Shown in pieces: positions 1-13,300 of a stretch of 64,000 bases of DNA (position 1 is its first letter; each line of letters begins with the position of its first letter). Under the pieces are notes generated by a model. The model saw nothing but the letters and a program-made list of their open reading frames with translations, ran no database searches and was not told the origin of the DNA. The stretch lies in the NCBI GenBank assembly GCA_963924555.1, contig OZ004598.1, positions 2,938,501 through 3,002,500 of the forward strand, in the 5' to 3' direction. This DNA is from Crambe crambe (lineage: Eukaryota > Porifera > Demospongiae > Poecilosclerida > Crambeidae). The translations under genes and the position numbers were made by a program.

Positions 1-976
1 TCAAGGCAGTTAAAGTGATGTTCTGCCCCTACAGCTCACAGAATAGTACAAGTAAGCTAAGGGGAAGGTATTGAAGAAGTGAAGAGTCAGAGAGTTGAAG
101 TTGGAGAGTCTGAGGAAGGAAGTTATTAATTATTCATAACTTTTTTCCTTGTAATTATAACTATGAGTACCTATCATTGCTCATTATACATTAATTTTAT
201 GTGATTGATTTGAAAGAAAGGCCAGAATGACTTTTGGTATTAAAATTAGACATAAATTCATCATTATTATAGCTAGATAATTTTGCCCCAAAGTTATCCA
301 CCAGTTTCTGCTCAGTTCTCCCTCATCAGCATTATTGCAATACTTCCAGCTTTTGGCTGTTTGATTTTGACACCATCCACCTCAAGAATTCGGCTCAGTC
401 AGCTGTCCTGTGGACCCTATGGATATTAGGGGGGAAATATAGTAAGCTTGCCATCTCCATAGGATGACTATTGTATAGAAAACGAATGCACCAATTCCAT
501 TTACTGTTCTATCCTTTCCCTGAAATAACTAATACAGTTGCAATATTGTTAATCTATTTCTTGGGAGAGGGATTACAGTTTTAACACCACTTGCAAATGC
601 TAGAGACAATATATGTCAGCTAATACAAAAACCAACATTACTATTCCATGTAGCTAAAGTTTACATGCCTTTTGATCAGAAAATGGGCAAGAGCAATTGA
701 TTCCATCAAGCGTGAGAGGGATTACAGTCCCATTAACCACTACAGTAGTATTTGTAGGAATAAACTTGAAAATCTGAGCTGAAATTTATTTCATACAGTA
801 AATCTATGCCCTAGTGTATTACAGTATCATTGGCATAAGTCTTACCTCACGGATCTTGTCAGAACAGCAACTTTGACAAAAGTGCTATGTCATTCAGCTG
901 TCAACGCGCCTCGGTTGTTAGTTGCTAACGGGAGCACGTGATCCGTTTCCAATCCCGTAAACCTCTTATATCTATG
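1..976. repeat. Arm A of a ~950-bp dispersed inverted duplication
   Basis: Reads as the reverse complement of 35739-36688 along almost its whole length, with scattered substitutions and small indels. It starts with tcaaggcagttaa at the window edge, so the repeat may continue upstream. The inner end is where the 152-bp MITE is inserted. Confidence 0.85.
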
Positions 977-979
977 GTA

Positions 980-1131
980 CAGTGGATTGCAGGTTGCTTG
1001 ACACTAGTACTTCAGACACCGAGGTCACATGGACCAATCAGATTTGCAGGCAATGATGTCAGCATGAATCTGATTGGTCCATGTGACCTTGCTGGCTGAA
1101 GTACTAGTGTCAAGCAACCTGCAATCCACTG
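980..1131. mobile_element. 152-bp TA-flanked MITE with ~36-bp perfect terminal inverted repeats
   Basis: Left CAGTGGATTGCAGGTTGCTT is mirrored exactly on the right, the inverted repeat continuing for about 36 bases, with TA on both sides. The homologous sequence at 23471-23482 shows the uninterrupted site (ctatGGTAcc). Termini and TA duplication fit a Tc1/mariner/pogo-type non-autonomous element. Confidence 0.85.
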
Positions 1132-1208
1132 TACCAGGCAGCTCAGGCGTTAGGCGCTAGGCCTGCTCTTTTGTCCGCCTCCGCTAAATTAGAGCATTGC
1201 TGGCCGGG

Positions 1209-1213
1209 CCAAT
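1209..1213 (+). promoter_or_regulatory. CCAAT box candidate
   Basis: CCAAT occurs 44 bp upstream of the X-box in a locally GC-richer segment. A five-base motif is weak evidence alone; its position is what suggests promoter function. Confidence 0.25.
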
Positions 1214-1257
1214 AACTATCAGATCGGTACGGGTCGATAGGAAACGGAGTTATATCT

Positions 1258-1271
1258 ATCGCCATGGTAAC
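1258..1271 (+). promoter_or_regulatory. RFX X-box-like motif upstream of CCDC113
   Basis: ATCGCC-AT-GGTAAC fits the relaxed RFX consensus RYYNYY-N(1-3)-RRNRAC at every constrained position. It lies 24 bp before the first in-frame Met and 78 bp before the alternative Met at 1350. RFX factors are known to drive ciliary genes through such sites; use here is inferred. Confidence 0.55.
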
Positions 1272-1295
1272 GTCCTAAAAAATTATTAGAACGGT

Positions 1296-1399
1296 ATGGC
1301 AATGTTGGTCTCTGCGATTAGCAGTGGTGTTAGTGTGTCTATAGAAACCATGCAAGATTTCACTTCTACTTCTTTGAAGGACGCACTAAGTCAAGTTCG
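1296..1399 (+). CDS. CCDC113: CCDC113 exon 1
   Basis: The frame is open from a TAG at 1287-1289 and ends at a good donor (gtatgt), leaving two bases of an Arg codon. Exon 2 starts with the one base needed. The peptide from Met 1350 reads MQDFTSTSLKDALSQVR and leads into the conserved N-terminal helix. It was assigned by phase fit, position and promoter context, because the N-terminus is poorly conserved. Confidence 0.6.
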
Positions 1400-4300
1400 G
1401 TATGTTCACCTAACTAGCTGTGTGTTGCACATGGCAAATAATTTCTGTGATAGTAGTAATTGAGTGCCTGTAAGAGCAAAAATACTTGTTTTTGTTTATT
1501 TGTTTGTTTGTTTTTTTTTGTTCTTTTTAAAAATATTTTTGATCTCTAGATCTAGTGCCACTCCTCTTCCTGATTAGGCAGCGCTTAGCTAAATGCCAAC
1601 CATCCACTAGGATCAGATATATGTGCAGATACTTTGTAGCCGGATATAAAATCTCCAGTGGATGCGCGTGGACAAGATCATTGCTACTGCTTGCTAGTGA
1701 AGTCTCTCCGAAGTTTCTACAACCACAAAACCCACTTCAGAGCCCTCTATGGTCAGGAAGTGAAATTCAAAAGTAGGGAAAGATCCTGTTTCTGATGCCA
1801 GCTGTCCTGTATCTGTAGCTTCTGCTGCTTGTAGCTTTTATCAGGTTATAGCCAATTATCTGTGACTTAGGACACTAGTGAGAGAGAATTCCTGACCTGT
1901 AGCTCACTCAATCTAGCTGGGTTACTGAGAATGCTTTTTTCTTCAAGCGATTTTGATAATGTCTGGTTCTTTACCAAGTCTTGTGGCCATCATAATCATT
2001 TCTATTGCAAGGTTTGCAAAAAAAGAAAAGAAAAAAGAGTACTCCCCTTCAAGGGAGGAGTAAGAAATCTGTAAGTAGTAAAGACTACAAAGTAGAGCCC
2101 CGTTTACACGGGGGTTCTAACCCGGATTCGCTTTGCATGTGAATGGTGCCAACCCGGATTCCAATCCGGGTAGCCCAACCCACATCAATTAGGTCGATTG
2201 GAATCCGGATTGAATCTCAACCCGGGTTGGGCGTGCGTGTAAACACGGCTATAGTTATTCTCAAGGTAGGCCCAAGGGCACTGGTGCCAGTCATGTGTCT
2301 GGAGGCAAGCCCAAGGGCATTGGTGCCCGGTGATATTTAGTGTACATGTCTGTTCTGGAGGGGTACTGGTGCCAGTAGGCCCGAGGGCACTGGTGCTAGT
2401 GAGGGTTACTCTGTAGGCTGCTTTGGAAGGCACTGAGATCGTTAACCAGTTTAACTCTTCTTGCAGGCCATCTACCCGAGTAGACTCATCATAATAAATT
2501 TAAATTCTGTGCAGGTAGAAATAATGCCATACCACTTGACTTCCCACTGCCACCACTTCCTCCACCACAACATGTTATCATCCCTACTGCACCTCCACCA
2601 TTGCCCCCTCCACCAGCACCACAAGACTTTCATACCCTACCCAATGAATAATGTATAACTTAAAAGTAACATGCACTGCATGCTGCTCTACTTGGTAATG
2701 TCAGTAAAAGAAAGAAATAGAGCAAAAATTGCTGTGCCAGTGTGGCTACTTGAATGTATTATCAAGTAGCCACATAGACACAGCAATTATTGTACAGGCT
2801 CTGTTAGATAAATTACACTGCACTTTTTATCAATTACATGGCGATTTCATGTATATTGTGTTGTGCTTATACGTAGGCACAATCTACAATGAAATTTATA
2901 AATCACTGTAATTTATGATGGCGATTTATTAATTTACATAGCAATTTATAAATAGTCTGGATTTACAAAATATGACAACAGCTACTTCCCCTACTGTATA
3001 TATAAGTTGTACTATCATCAAGAACCCAGAAGAGCAGTTTAGTATCATGGTAGGCATGTGCAATAGTGTCTTATTCTCTTAGTGCTAACGTACCTTGTTC
3101 CTCTTCTCTAGGTTTAGTTGGCACTTGGTAGCACCAGAAGGAGATAATCCAGCTACGTAGCTTCTAGTTTGAAACTCTGCCCACTGATATGTTGCTCATA
3201 ATTTGTGCATGGACTTGTTGATTTGAAACACATATTCCATTAACAAATTATGTGGCCGACCTTTCAAATTGCACACTGTTACCCAATACATCGAAGCATG
3301 ATTAATTTGCCATTGCTGTGCAGAGGTAGTTCAGTGAGTTTAGAGCTTAGACAAAGTAGAAAGGCTCAAAATATAGCACTAAAGTCAGCCATGAAAGCTT
3401 CGTCCATGGAAATCCTAGAGTAGATATCACTAAAACTAACCAGCTTATACCTTTGCAAATATAAACTATTTATGCTACCTTTGGTACCTTGTTGCTCTTC
3501 CCTAGCTATGTGTTACTAAAGCTAAAGGTTGAGGAAAAAGAAATGGTATCTCTTTAGAAAATAAGAATGTAGACATAAAGAGATCAAGGAGAAGAAAAGA
3601 GAGAGGGAAGAGAAAAGAAAAAGAAGGAGAAAAAGAGGAAAGGAAGAGAGAGAAAGCAGGTAGTAAAAGGGAAGATAGAAAGTATTGATGACGCGCAAGC
3701 AACCATGTTTGTAAGTGACTATGATGAGTCTGAAACTGTGTGTCCCAAATATGGAATGTCAAAATTATGCTGATGATACTGAGGGTGTGATGGTTGTGAT
3801 TGTTGGTTTGATTTGCAGTATACAAGTATTCTTTTTGGCATATAGTAAACTTATTGGCTCTTCTTTTAGGTGCTTTTGGGTTACGAAATACAAGAACTTC
3901 ACTGAGTATATATATCAAACGTGAGACACACAAGATCTTTCCTTATCCTGATATTGAAGGTGGTGAGGGTTTATCACATAGGATAATTGATCTTAAGCCA
4001 TGTCACATTAGTGGGGTTTGCAAGATCATAGCCATTTTTGAATCTCTTTGCTTCCTGTTCAGCTGTGAAAAGTGGACTACTAGGTCCGGGATCTGTCAGC
4101 TTTGGCACTTGTAAGGCTTTAGATGGAGCCAACTGTCGATCACCCAGGGTCACAATCCACTCATGATGTTGAGTGAGGTTAATGAACAGGGCCATGCTTC
4201 TGCAACAAGTGAAGCCAAGATATCCGGTGTGATAACACACCCAGGTTGTTTTGCCAAATAACTTGTGCATGTCTTTAGAAGCAGGTATTGAATGGTTTAA

Positions 4301-7300
4301 ACATACCCACATCAATATATGAGTTGGTTGAGCAGGTAAGCACAGTGTGGATACCATTCTCTCAGTCACATTGATAGAAAGAATAATATGTGATGCATGG
4401 CCATCCAAAATTAGCACTACTCGTCTGCTTGGAAGAATAATTCAACTGGATCCACTAAGGACATTTCTACCCTTAGGTTATCAAGAACTTACCGTTTACT
4501 TAGATAATGGTAGAACACAGCCAGCTGCTTATACACATGAAAAAATTGTGTTTCTGGATTACCACGAAGGCTCTGGAGTGCATATGGTTAATCTGGGGTG
4601 ACGTTTCCTGAAGCCATTAAACCAAGATTGTGTGATTTATCAGCGATAACATATTCATCACCATCTCCCTAGTAAGTCCGTATCCCATATCATTCATCAA
4701 AATCAAATAAGCACGCACTCTATTCTCTTCTTCTTTGGTAGCAGGCCCCATTTTGACCATGTACCATTCACTCTTCGCCAAAGAGTTTCCACAGGAACAT
4801 TGTACATACATGCTGTCATCCTTAAACCATTCCCCTCAGTAACACTAACAGCTAGATACATGGTGGCTTCACTGGACCAAAATTTGCATTTCTGAATACA
4901 AGCCATCTAATATAATGAGATCAAAACTTAAACATATGTGCGTGTGCAATCATGCCAGCATAGACTGCAGATGTATATTTGTGTGCTTAATTTGGTTCTG
5001 ATTGGAGAGTTTATCTCAATACAAGCTGTTTCGTAATACCTACACCTACCTGTATCTAGGGAATAAATGGCATTATGTTCAGCTGGCCTCACTAAACTAC
5101 CAGTGTTTTGCTGGGCAATGGCTGAGAAAGAGAAGATGGTATGTTATTACCGGTTCTTTTATTACAGTAGTAAGTAATGAGACGTTGTGGTAGAGTAAGT
5201 GGTGGCAGAGTGAAGTCAAGTGTTATGGAATGATTTGACATGCAATGATGAGACTACTCAAGTGGATGGCCCGCAAGAAGGGGTGAATTGGTTTATCACA
5301 GCAATGATTTACTGCATGACTCTCAGATATCCCAGTGCCCTCCAGAACAAGCATACAGAGTAATTGCACCAGTGCCCTTGGGCCTACCTCTAGAACAGCC
5401 TACATTGTATTATTTACTACTTACAGATTTCTTACTGAATGGGAGGGCTACATTTTTTTTTCAATTGAAGTGACTGTGATGGCCACACAACTTGGTATAA
5501 GAACCACACATCAAAAAATTGCTCAAGGAAAAAAAGCTAGCTAGATCTATTTTGAAGGAATGATCATAATGGTAGAGAATTGTCAACATGCAGAAGGTAG
5601 TTCAATTGTATGGTCAGATGTGCAGTCCAAGTGGCACTCTCAGTACCAGATTAATAAATGAAATGTTAAACTGTCATGCTGTTGATGATTATCTTGTATT
5701 CTATTTTGTGTTCTTGCCCCTTATGTACATTCTATGAATCCTCTTTAGCATTCAGGTCATTGTTGTAAGTAGACTGGTTAAGCTAGCAGTTCAGTGTAAT
5801 GCACTTCTTTCCCCTAAGTTGCTATGCAATAAAAGTGTTATCGGCCCTCTTTCCCATGCCTCAGTTGCTATAGTGTAGAGAAGTCATAATTAGCGATAAG
5901 ATATACATAAGTGACAATCATAATTTTATCTCTGCAATTGTATAGATTATCGAATCAGTCTCTGTTGAAGGAAGTCGATATGTTTGAGAATTTTTTAACA
6001 AGAATGGATCCAAAAGACAAATGTATGTCATAATATAATATGCAAAGTGATGGACTACATATGGAGGGTAAGGTGGTAGGACATTTAGTTAATAAGGCAA
6101 GTAGTTGCTACAAGATGTTACACGTTTCGTATCAGCCAAACTGTGCACATAATAAAAAATGCATGTTTTCTCATTTAATTTCTCAGTACTTGGCCACACT
6201 CTTAACTACGGGGTTGAGCTGTACCATGTTGCATCGCTATTTGTGCACATTTCTTCCAAGTGAAACAAATGAACTGGTTATCATGCTTATGAGTACTCTT
6301 TCTTTGAACTTTCTAAGTTTGGGATCTGAAGCTGGTGTCATTCTCCAGTTAGATGCCACTTTACACACATGGCTAAAAAAACTAATGTGCTTGGCATTTG
6401 TCTCCACATTTGCATTTTGCACTTCTGATACCACTATAGCTTATAAGCACCAACTGACAATAGCCCAGAGTAACAGATCTTTTGTTGTGTCACAAACAAG
6501 GAAACTATATAGCTTCTCTAATCTTGTGCTCCTTTCCATAAAAAAAAAAGGTACATTAATCTATCCTAAGAATGCCGATCCACTTGTATGTTTGTCATGG
6601 GCACTGCATGAACAAACTATACATGAAGCAACACTCTATTCAGTGAAATCTCCCTTGCCTGACACTGAGAAAGCATCAACAGTGAAGCTAGCTGATGCTT
6701 ACATTAATGAACCCCTATCTATCCCTAACAGACACTATTGTTGGGGGTCCAGACAATTAATAAATCTGTTTAGACGTAACTATTTCATCTGATTGTCATG
6801 ATCATTTTGTGGCAAGTGTCACACAAAAAGATCAGAGAAAGAGAGTGTGGGATACACTACAATCAGAGATTGCTTACATTAGCCAATATTGACAACTTTG
6901 ACCTATTGCTGCAGTTTTTTGTGGTGACCAGTACCGGTACAACAGTTAAAGTTGTATTTCAAACCCTGTTCGTAATCATGCAAACATCAAATTGGACTCC
7001 AAACTTCACCAATTAGGCTACACTGCCACCAAACTCCACCAATCAGACTCCTCTGCCACTATTAGCTGAATTAAACTCAGTATATCAAAATTGTTGGATA
7101 TTAATGGTAGGTGATGGGAAAAAATACGAACATTTACAGAACATAACTACCTATGGACAAGACAGGACCTAAAAAAGATTTATTTTTCCCCGGAGATTGG
7201 CTTATCTTTAAAAATTTCCAGCCAGTCTTGATGAAAATGTACTATGCAGCCGGTCTACAAGAACTAGTCAAGCCCTCTGGTTTTTGAGGAGAAACATTGA

Positions 7301-10300
7301 AGTCATAAAAACATGCTCAAATTTTAAATGAATGCACCAGTTTCTAAAACAGACATGGGAGGCAATGTATACATTAATGATCAAAGAATACCCATCACAT
7401 ACATGACGAATTGGTGCTACAACCACACACAGCCAGGCCAGAAAAGAAGAGGTGTTGAGCTGCCACTGAATGCTTTGCTAACCTAGTATTGGAGCTGCTT
7501 GTCGTTAGCTAGTAAACTATCAAGTAGTCTAAATTTTGTTCATCCTTTAGGCTTAGCTGGATCATAGATAGCAGCCTCAGAATTCTTCAAGAGTGTAAGT
7601 AAGTCCTTGGTTGTATGGCCATAGCAAATTGGTTATTTTGGCGTAGCGAAACAGCAGAAGTGGCCTTTATACCCGCTCCAGTCCATAGCCCAAGTGCGTG
7701 GGCAGCTCTCATCCACTCCAAATGCCCAGTTAGACAGTTCTACCCCAGTTCTACCCCCCCCCCATGACTTCGCGTACCAGGCCCTCCACAATCATGACTA
7801 AAAAAGGGCCTGGGGGGATGATGCTACAGTGTCAACGGTAATCTTATTATTAACTGTGTAGATGCTGATAGCAGTACTTAAAACATCATCCAGCTAATTC
7901 GGAACCATAATCTACTACCTCCAGGCATACTGAATGTATTCTCTGTTATCAAAGCATCCCCAGAACAAGAACATGATTACTCAAGTCGTATCCAATTGGA
8001 ACCCGATACTATCACAACTATGTTACACACAAAATTCTCCATACTCCAAGCAACACTGCTGCGTATACGGTTGTTAACCATATCAGACAAGAGTGAGCAT
8101 CACCACAAGAAATTGAACAAATAATAAAATGGCTAATTTGATATTCGAAAACAGCTTCCGACACTTCAAAAGAATGATACACTGTATTGCCACAGGCTTT
8201 GTGTTATTTCCATGGAGTTCCACATAAAAGCACAAAGATAAATTGGACCAACAAGCTCCATAGCAGATATAATATACTGTGAAATACCTGACTGCAAACC
8301 AAATGCAGCATTGTTAGAGGGTCGTGGGTGGCTTAAGGATGAAGATGGAACATATTTGATTTGAAGTCCAATGAGGTCACTAGGCAAGTGATGGACATCC
8401 AAGGGCTGTGGATGCAAATCAGGATATATGAGCAGAAGATGTGGGTGGGTGTGTGAAGAAAGATACCAGATGTGGACCAGGCTGTGATTGCATAGGGTGT
8501 ACCAACATTGATGGCAGTAACCTGGCTGAAATGCCCACCTTGAGGAGGGCTGAGGGAGCATGGTGTGCGGCAAGGCAAATGCCAATTTTTAGAATCCGGT
8601 GTTGAATATCTTGGACATCGTGTGGGCCGAGAAGGGTTGCTCACCATTTGGACTTTTAAACTATTATGGCCGGTTTTGGCATCATTGCTCTACCCCTTAC
8701 ACAAGCTGTTGTGCAAGGGTTGTCCATGGAAGTGGTCCCAAAAGTCCTTTAACCAAGGAAGCCTTAATATACTTAACCTCCATCTTAAACTTGCAGAATG
8801 GGAGCTATGTATGATTTTTCACATGTGATGGAGGATGGCTCAGAATGCAAATCGCTTTTGCTTCCTGAACCTCATCAAGCAGTGACCAAGATTATGCTCA
8901 GGTGGAAAGCTTTGATCTTTGGTAAGTTCCATCCCACTGGTCAGCATGCCAACACTGATGGGTTGTCACACCTGCCATTGCAGAAAGTCACTCAAAAAAG
9001 TGCCTCATCAGAGCCTTCTGTTGGCAATACGTATATCTCAGAGAGTTTACGTGTGATAGTGAAACAAATCCAAGTGGCAATATCCTGAGCAAAGGTAACT
9101 GACAATGGACCCCAATCACTGGGGCTTCTCCCTGTTCTCTGTTTCTTCATTCTGCTTCATCCGAATCCAGAAGCCAGTGTTGTGGAAAAGCAGGCACAGC
9201 AGAAAGATACTTATGATCAGAGAGCTAGGAGCTAGAGTTCTTTGTTGGATGAAGTGTCATGGACAAGACTGGGTGCCAGTGATCATTGTTGAGAGACTGG
9301 GACCTGTTTCATATTAATTTTGGTGGAAATGGCTGATCATCAAATGTGATGGAGACATATGGAGCACTTGAAAGAGTTTCGTGGGTTCAGACCCTAACAC
9401 ACTACCCTCATCTTCTGTAACTACAGAGTTGGAGAACACTGAATCACCACCTCAACATTATCCAGGCACCCTCCCTGAATGGTACCAATTAGTGTGACTT
9501 GTGGAAAGGAGTGTGGTAACTTTGCAACATTTATAAGCATGCTAAGTATAATTACAGCTAGCACATTGCGCCAGCTCTAGCTTATTTTAACCTCTGTATC
9601 TGGTCTGTTGTATCACTTACTGTCAGCTAAATAATAAAATAGTTTTTACAACATTGTGATATCTACATACTCTCTTAGTAGTCGAAAACATACAACTAGC
9701 AACTTGCTATTCTACAACTGGGGACAAAGATACAGTCACAATTGTGGATCAACTAAAGTGCATGTCAGTTTTCTCTAACTGAGCCTTGTGTTGACTGTTT
9801 ATGCTGTGCAGGTTGACTAAAAAAATTCAGAAATTCAGCCAGATGTTATAGATCGATTCACTCTTGTCAATAGTGACTTCTTTGCATGTAATAAGAATGA
9901 GAACAAAATATGGTCAGCACATGGCTGCAGTTTGAGCTGCATTTACCTGTTGAACGGTGTAAGGCAGAAAGGAGAGTAGTAGTCAATGGCCTGTCCAGCT
10001 CTAAAATCTTTTTTTTTTGCAAACTCTTAGACCATCATAAATGAAAAGGGTTCCCTTTTTTAACCCACACATAAACTTGTATAAGGGATGCTTGTTAGAT
10101 AGCAGGTTGCACTTTTCACCAGAAATAATGCATGAGCGGTTTGACTGTTGCAGAGAAGGTGACAGTTATATTCACTGTGAATAAAGATAATTATGGTGAA
10201 AGAGAAAGTGTGACTGTGTTTATCTGATGTTAGCTAAAAGTTCTATTTTTCTATGTAACTCTGTGATTCACTGCCAATTTCTCATCTATTTCATAATCAC

Positions 10301-13300
10301 TTTTCTCTCTTATATATATATTTTTCATTCATCTCCTCTTCATTTGCTTCCAAAAAGGTCATTGTTGCTGTTAATTGAGGTATTCCGCAGGGTAGCACCT
10401 ATAATCATGAGATAACATCAGTGTTTCCATTGTCTTTTGGAACACATCAGGCACTAAATGATAATAGTTGCCTCAATACATCACTGGAGTTGTTTAACTT
10501 ACCTCAACACGCACTTGGAAATAATAACCATGGTTTTTAAATGCAACAAGCATGAATCAGAGCGCACCTAGAAATAAAACCTGATGCATTGCTAGAAATG
10601 GAATGACCATCTTTACCGGGTTTTCTACATAAGTCCCAGCAGCACTTAGAGAACCCCTCTATGGGATTTAGAGTCCCTCTAACTGACCAATCAGGTATCT
10701 GGCATGTGACTAGCTATAGGTTAAAACAATTGTGAGAAAATTTGGTTTCATTTGTATCTGCTCTACAGGGTCATCCCTACATATAGAGAAATAGGTAGTA
10801 GGCCTGTATGAACTTTTTAAAAGTAGCTGCATATAGGATGGTATTTTGCAGATGTACCAAGTCTAATAAGGATGTCTAGAAGGAGTGGTGATTCAAGTGG
10901 TGAAAGGTAAGCTCTATCTGTAATAATTATCCAGTAGTAAAATCCTTTAAGTGGCGCCACAACAGCACCAATGTATAACTTTAAGGAAAAAGTATACATG
11001 CATGTACGTAGTACTTATACCAAAGTATGAAATGTTAAATACCGTTATTGCTGCATATAAATACCTTATTGTTGCAATGAATATGCTAACCAAATCAGGC
11101 CTTGTGAAGCATTGTTCGGGCAAAAGTTTCCCCCCAGTTAGACACTGAGAACAAATTGGAAACTTGAGGGGCCTGGGCTGTAGCAGCGCTTGCTCAGTGA
11201 TGATAAAAGGCCCAAGATACTAGCATCAGTCTGATTTAAACCTACCACCAACCCTATCTTGGAGTCACCAGGGAATCTGTCCACCAAGGGATAACCAGAT
11301 AATTTACACTACATATCACAAACTTGTACATTATGCGTGAAATTAATGATACGTGCAGTAGAGCACATGGTGACAAGGACAAAAGAAAAGGTGATATGAA
11401 AATCCTCGGCCATCAGGTACATAATTATAGTATAACACACAATAACAACTACTCAGACTCACATTTAGATAGAGAAAAGTACAGGCAACTAGGTAAACCC
11501 ATAATCAAACCTAAGAATCAACCAATGTGGTACATAGCTTGCACACCAAAAGCCAACAGACTAAGTCACGTGATGTCACTTAGAAATCACAAGATAGAAA
11601 AAACAGTCATGAGAACTACAACAGTCGAGTTCAAAAGGCGTATCCTACAACGACACAGTCCAGACTCCTGTGGGAGTGGTCCCGCCCTTTTTATAGCTAG
11701 CCATAGGTTGGGAGACTAATGAAACCGAAACCTACATTGGGTTCTCCCCTGATGACCGGATAAGAAGTTTTTGAAGAAAATAGACAAACTCAAACAACTC
11801 GTACCATCTCAATGTAATTATAGTAATGGTCAATAATTATTAATAAAGCTCCCAATAGGTGACATCTATCTGCAATGGACAAAGGTCATTACCAAACTTA
11901 TACTTTGTTTTTCTCCCTTGTGATCCCAAGACACACACACACACCATATATGGAAGACCTCAATAAAAAATGTGAAGACAAAATGACATTTTTCAACAGC
12001 TACCTTCATATTTTTGAAGCCATACTCTCCCCTAATGAAGATATGGACATATATATTCTTATTACACGAGTCAGAGTGGAATGTGGCGAGTTATTTCACA
12101 AGTATGGCGGCCGTATTTTCACTTGCCTTCCGCTCATGAAAATACAGCCTAAGATTGAAATGACTCACCATATTCCACAATGAGTGTAATTAATTATAAC
12201 TTACAAATAAGCATCTGTAAGTTGTTATGGTTATTTATAGCAGATTCCATAACTGTTGACTTGTAAGTGGTGCACACAAAGAAAGGTGTAATATTTACCA
12301 AGATAAGCTACTATTCTCTACTGACAAAGTGTGAAAATCAATCAGTTACCTAGAAATTATGACTGTGTATATGCTCAGTATAACTCCATGAGATATGGGC
12401 ACTTAGCCTATGGAAAGATACCATTGTAACTATATCAAGTATAAAATGGTCCACCCTTAACATAATAAAGGAAAAAAATATTTATTCTAAATAAAAAGGC
12501 AAGTAGGGATGGCTAATGTGTATGATTCAAAAAAAGTTCAGCAACAAGAGAGTGAACTTCAGTCAAGTAACCCCTTACCCATCACCAACTACGAGCTACT
12601 TCACTCCCATGACAGGCCAAGATGAGATATAAAGGGAGTGAAGTAGGAATAGTTAGCTTGTAGTTGGTGATGGGTAAGGGGTTACTTGACTGAAGTTCAC
12701 TGTTGCTGAACTTTTTTGAACCATACACATTAAGAAGAAACTCTCAACCAAGATCGCTATTTGCTCTACCAACACACGCGTGCACTGGGTCAACAATGTC
12801 TGCCTTGTAGGTTGAAAACTGGAAAATTATGTGCTATTTTTGAACATATTGAGTTAAAGGTAAAGGATTATAGCGATGTCATTTCTAAGTAGATTGGTAT
12901 AAGAATTATAGCATTTGAATGAACCACTTCTGAAATAAGTTGTTTGATGATGATGATGATGAATGACCAGATGAAAACGGCGATTTTAGAAGTCGCTGTA
13001 AAATGATACTGTTTGTCTTCTGCTCTTCATACTTGAGTCCTAGCACATTGAAGGTGTTCTGTCTTCAAGTTAGGAGTTGCTGACTGTAGGAAGAAAGTAT
13101 TCTGGAGTTATGAAAAAAATATTAAGTACTACTCCAATGGAGCATTCGTGCCATCCCTACTTAGAGAGTACTATCATACTCTCTGATATCAATCATGGGT
13201 AAGATTTATTTTTTAAAAAGTTCCATGTGACAAAGAGAACCAAAACTCTGTTATGTTAACGTAACTACATGGTCATGATTCCAAAATCTCAGTTGGAGCA

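Noticed and set aside
3502..3933. 143-codon minus-strand frame rich in Ser, Leu and Phe
   Set aside because: It is the translation of a polypurine tract on the other strand; no domain, no splice context.
8166..8647. Minus-strand frames of 139 and 104 codons
   Set aside because: They lie antisense to, or just upstream of, the Gypsy relic and show no protein pattern of their own.
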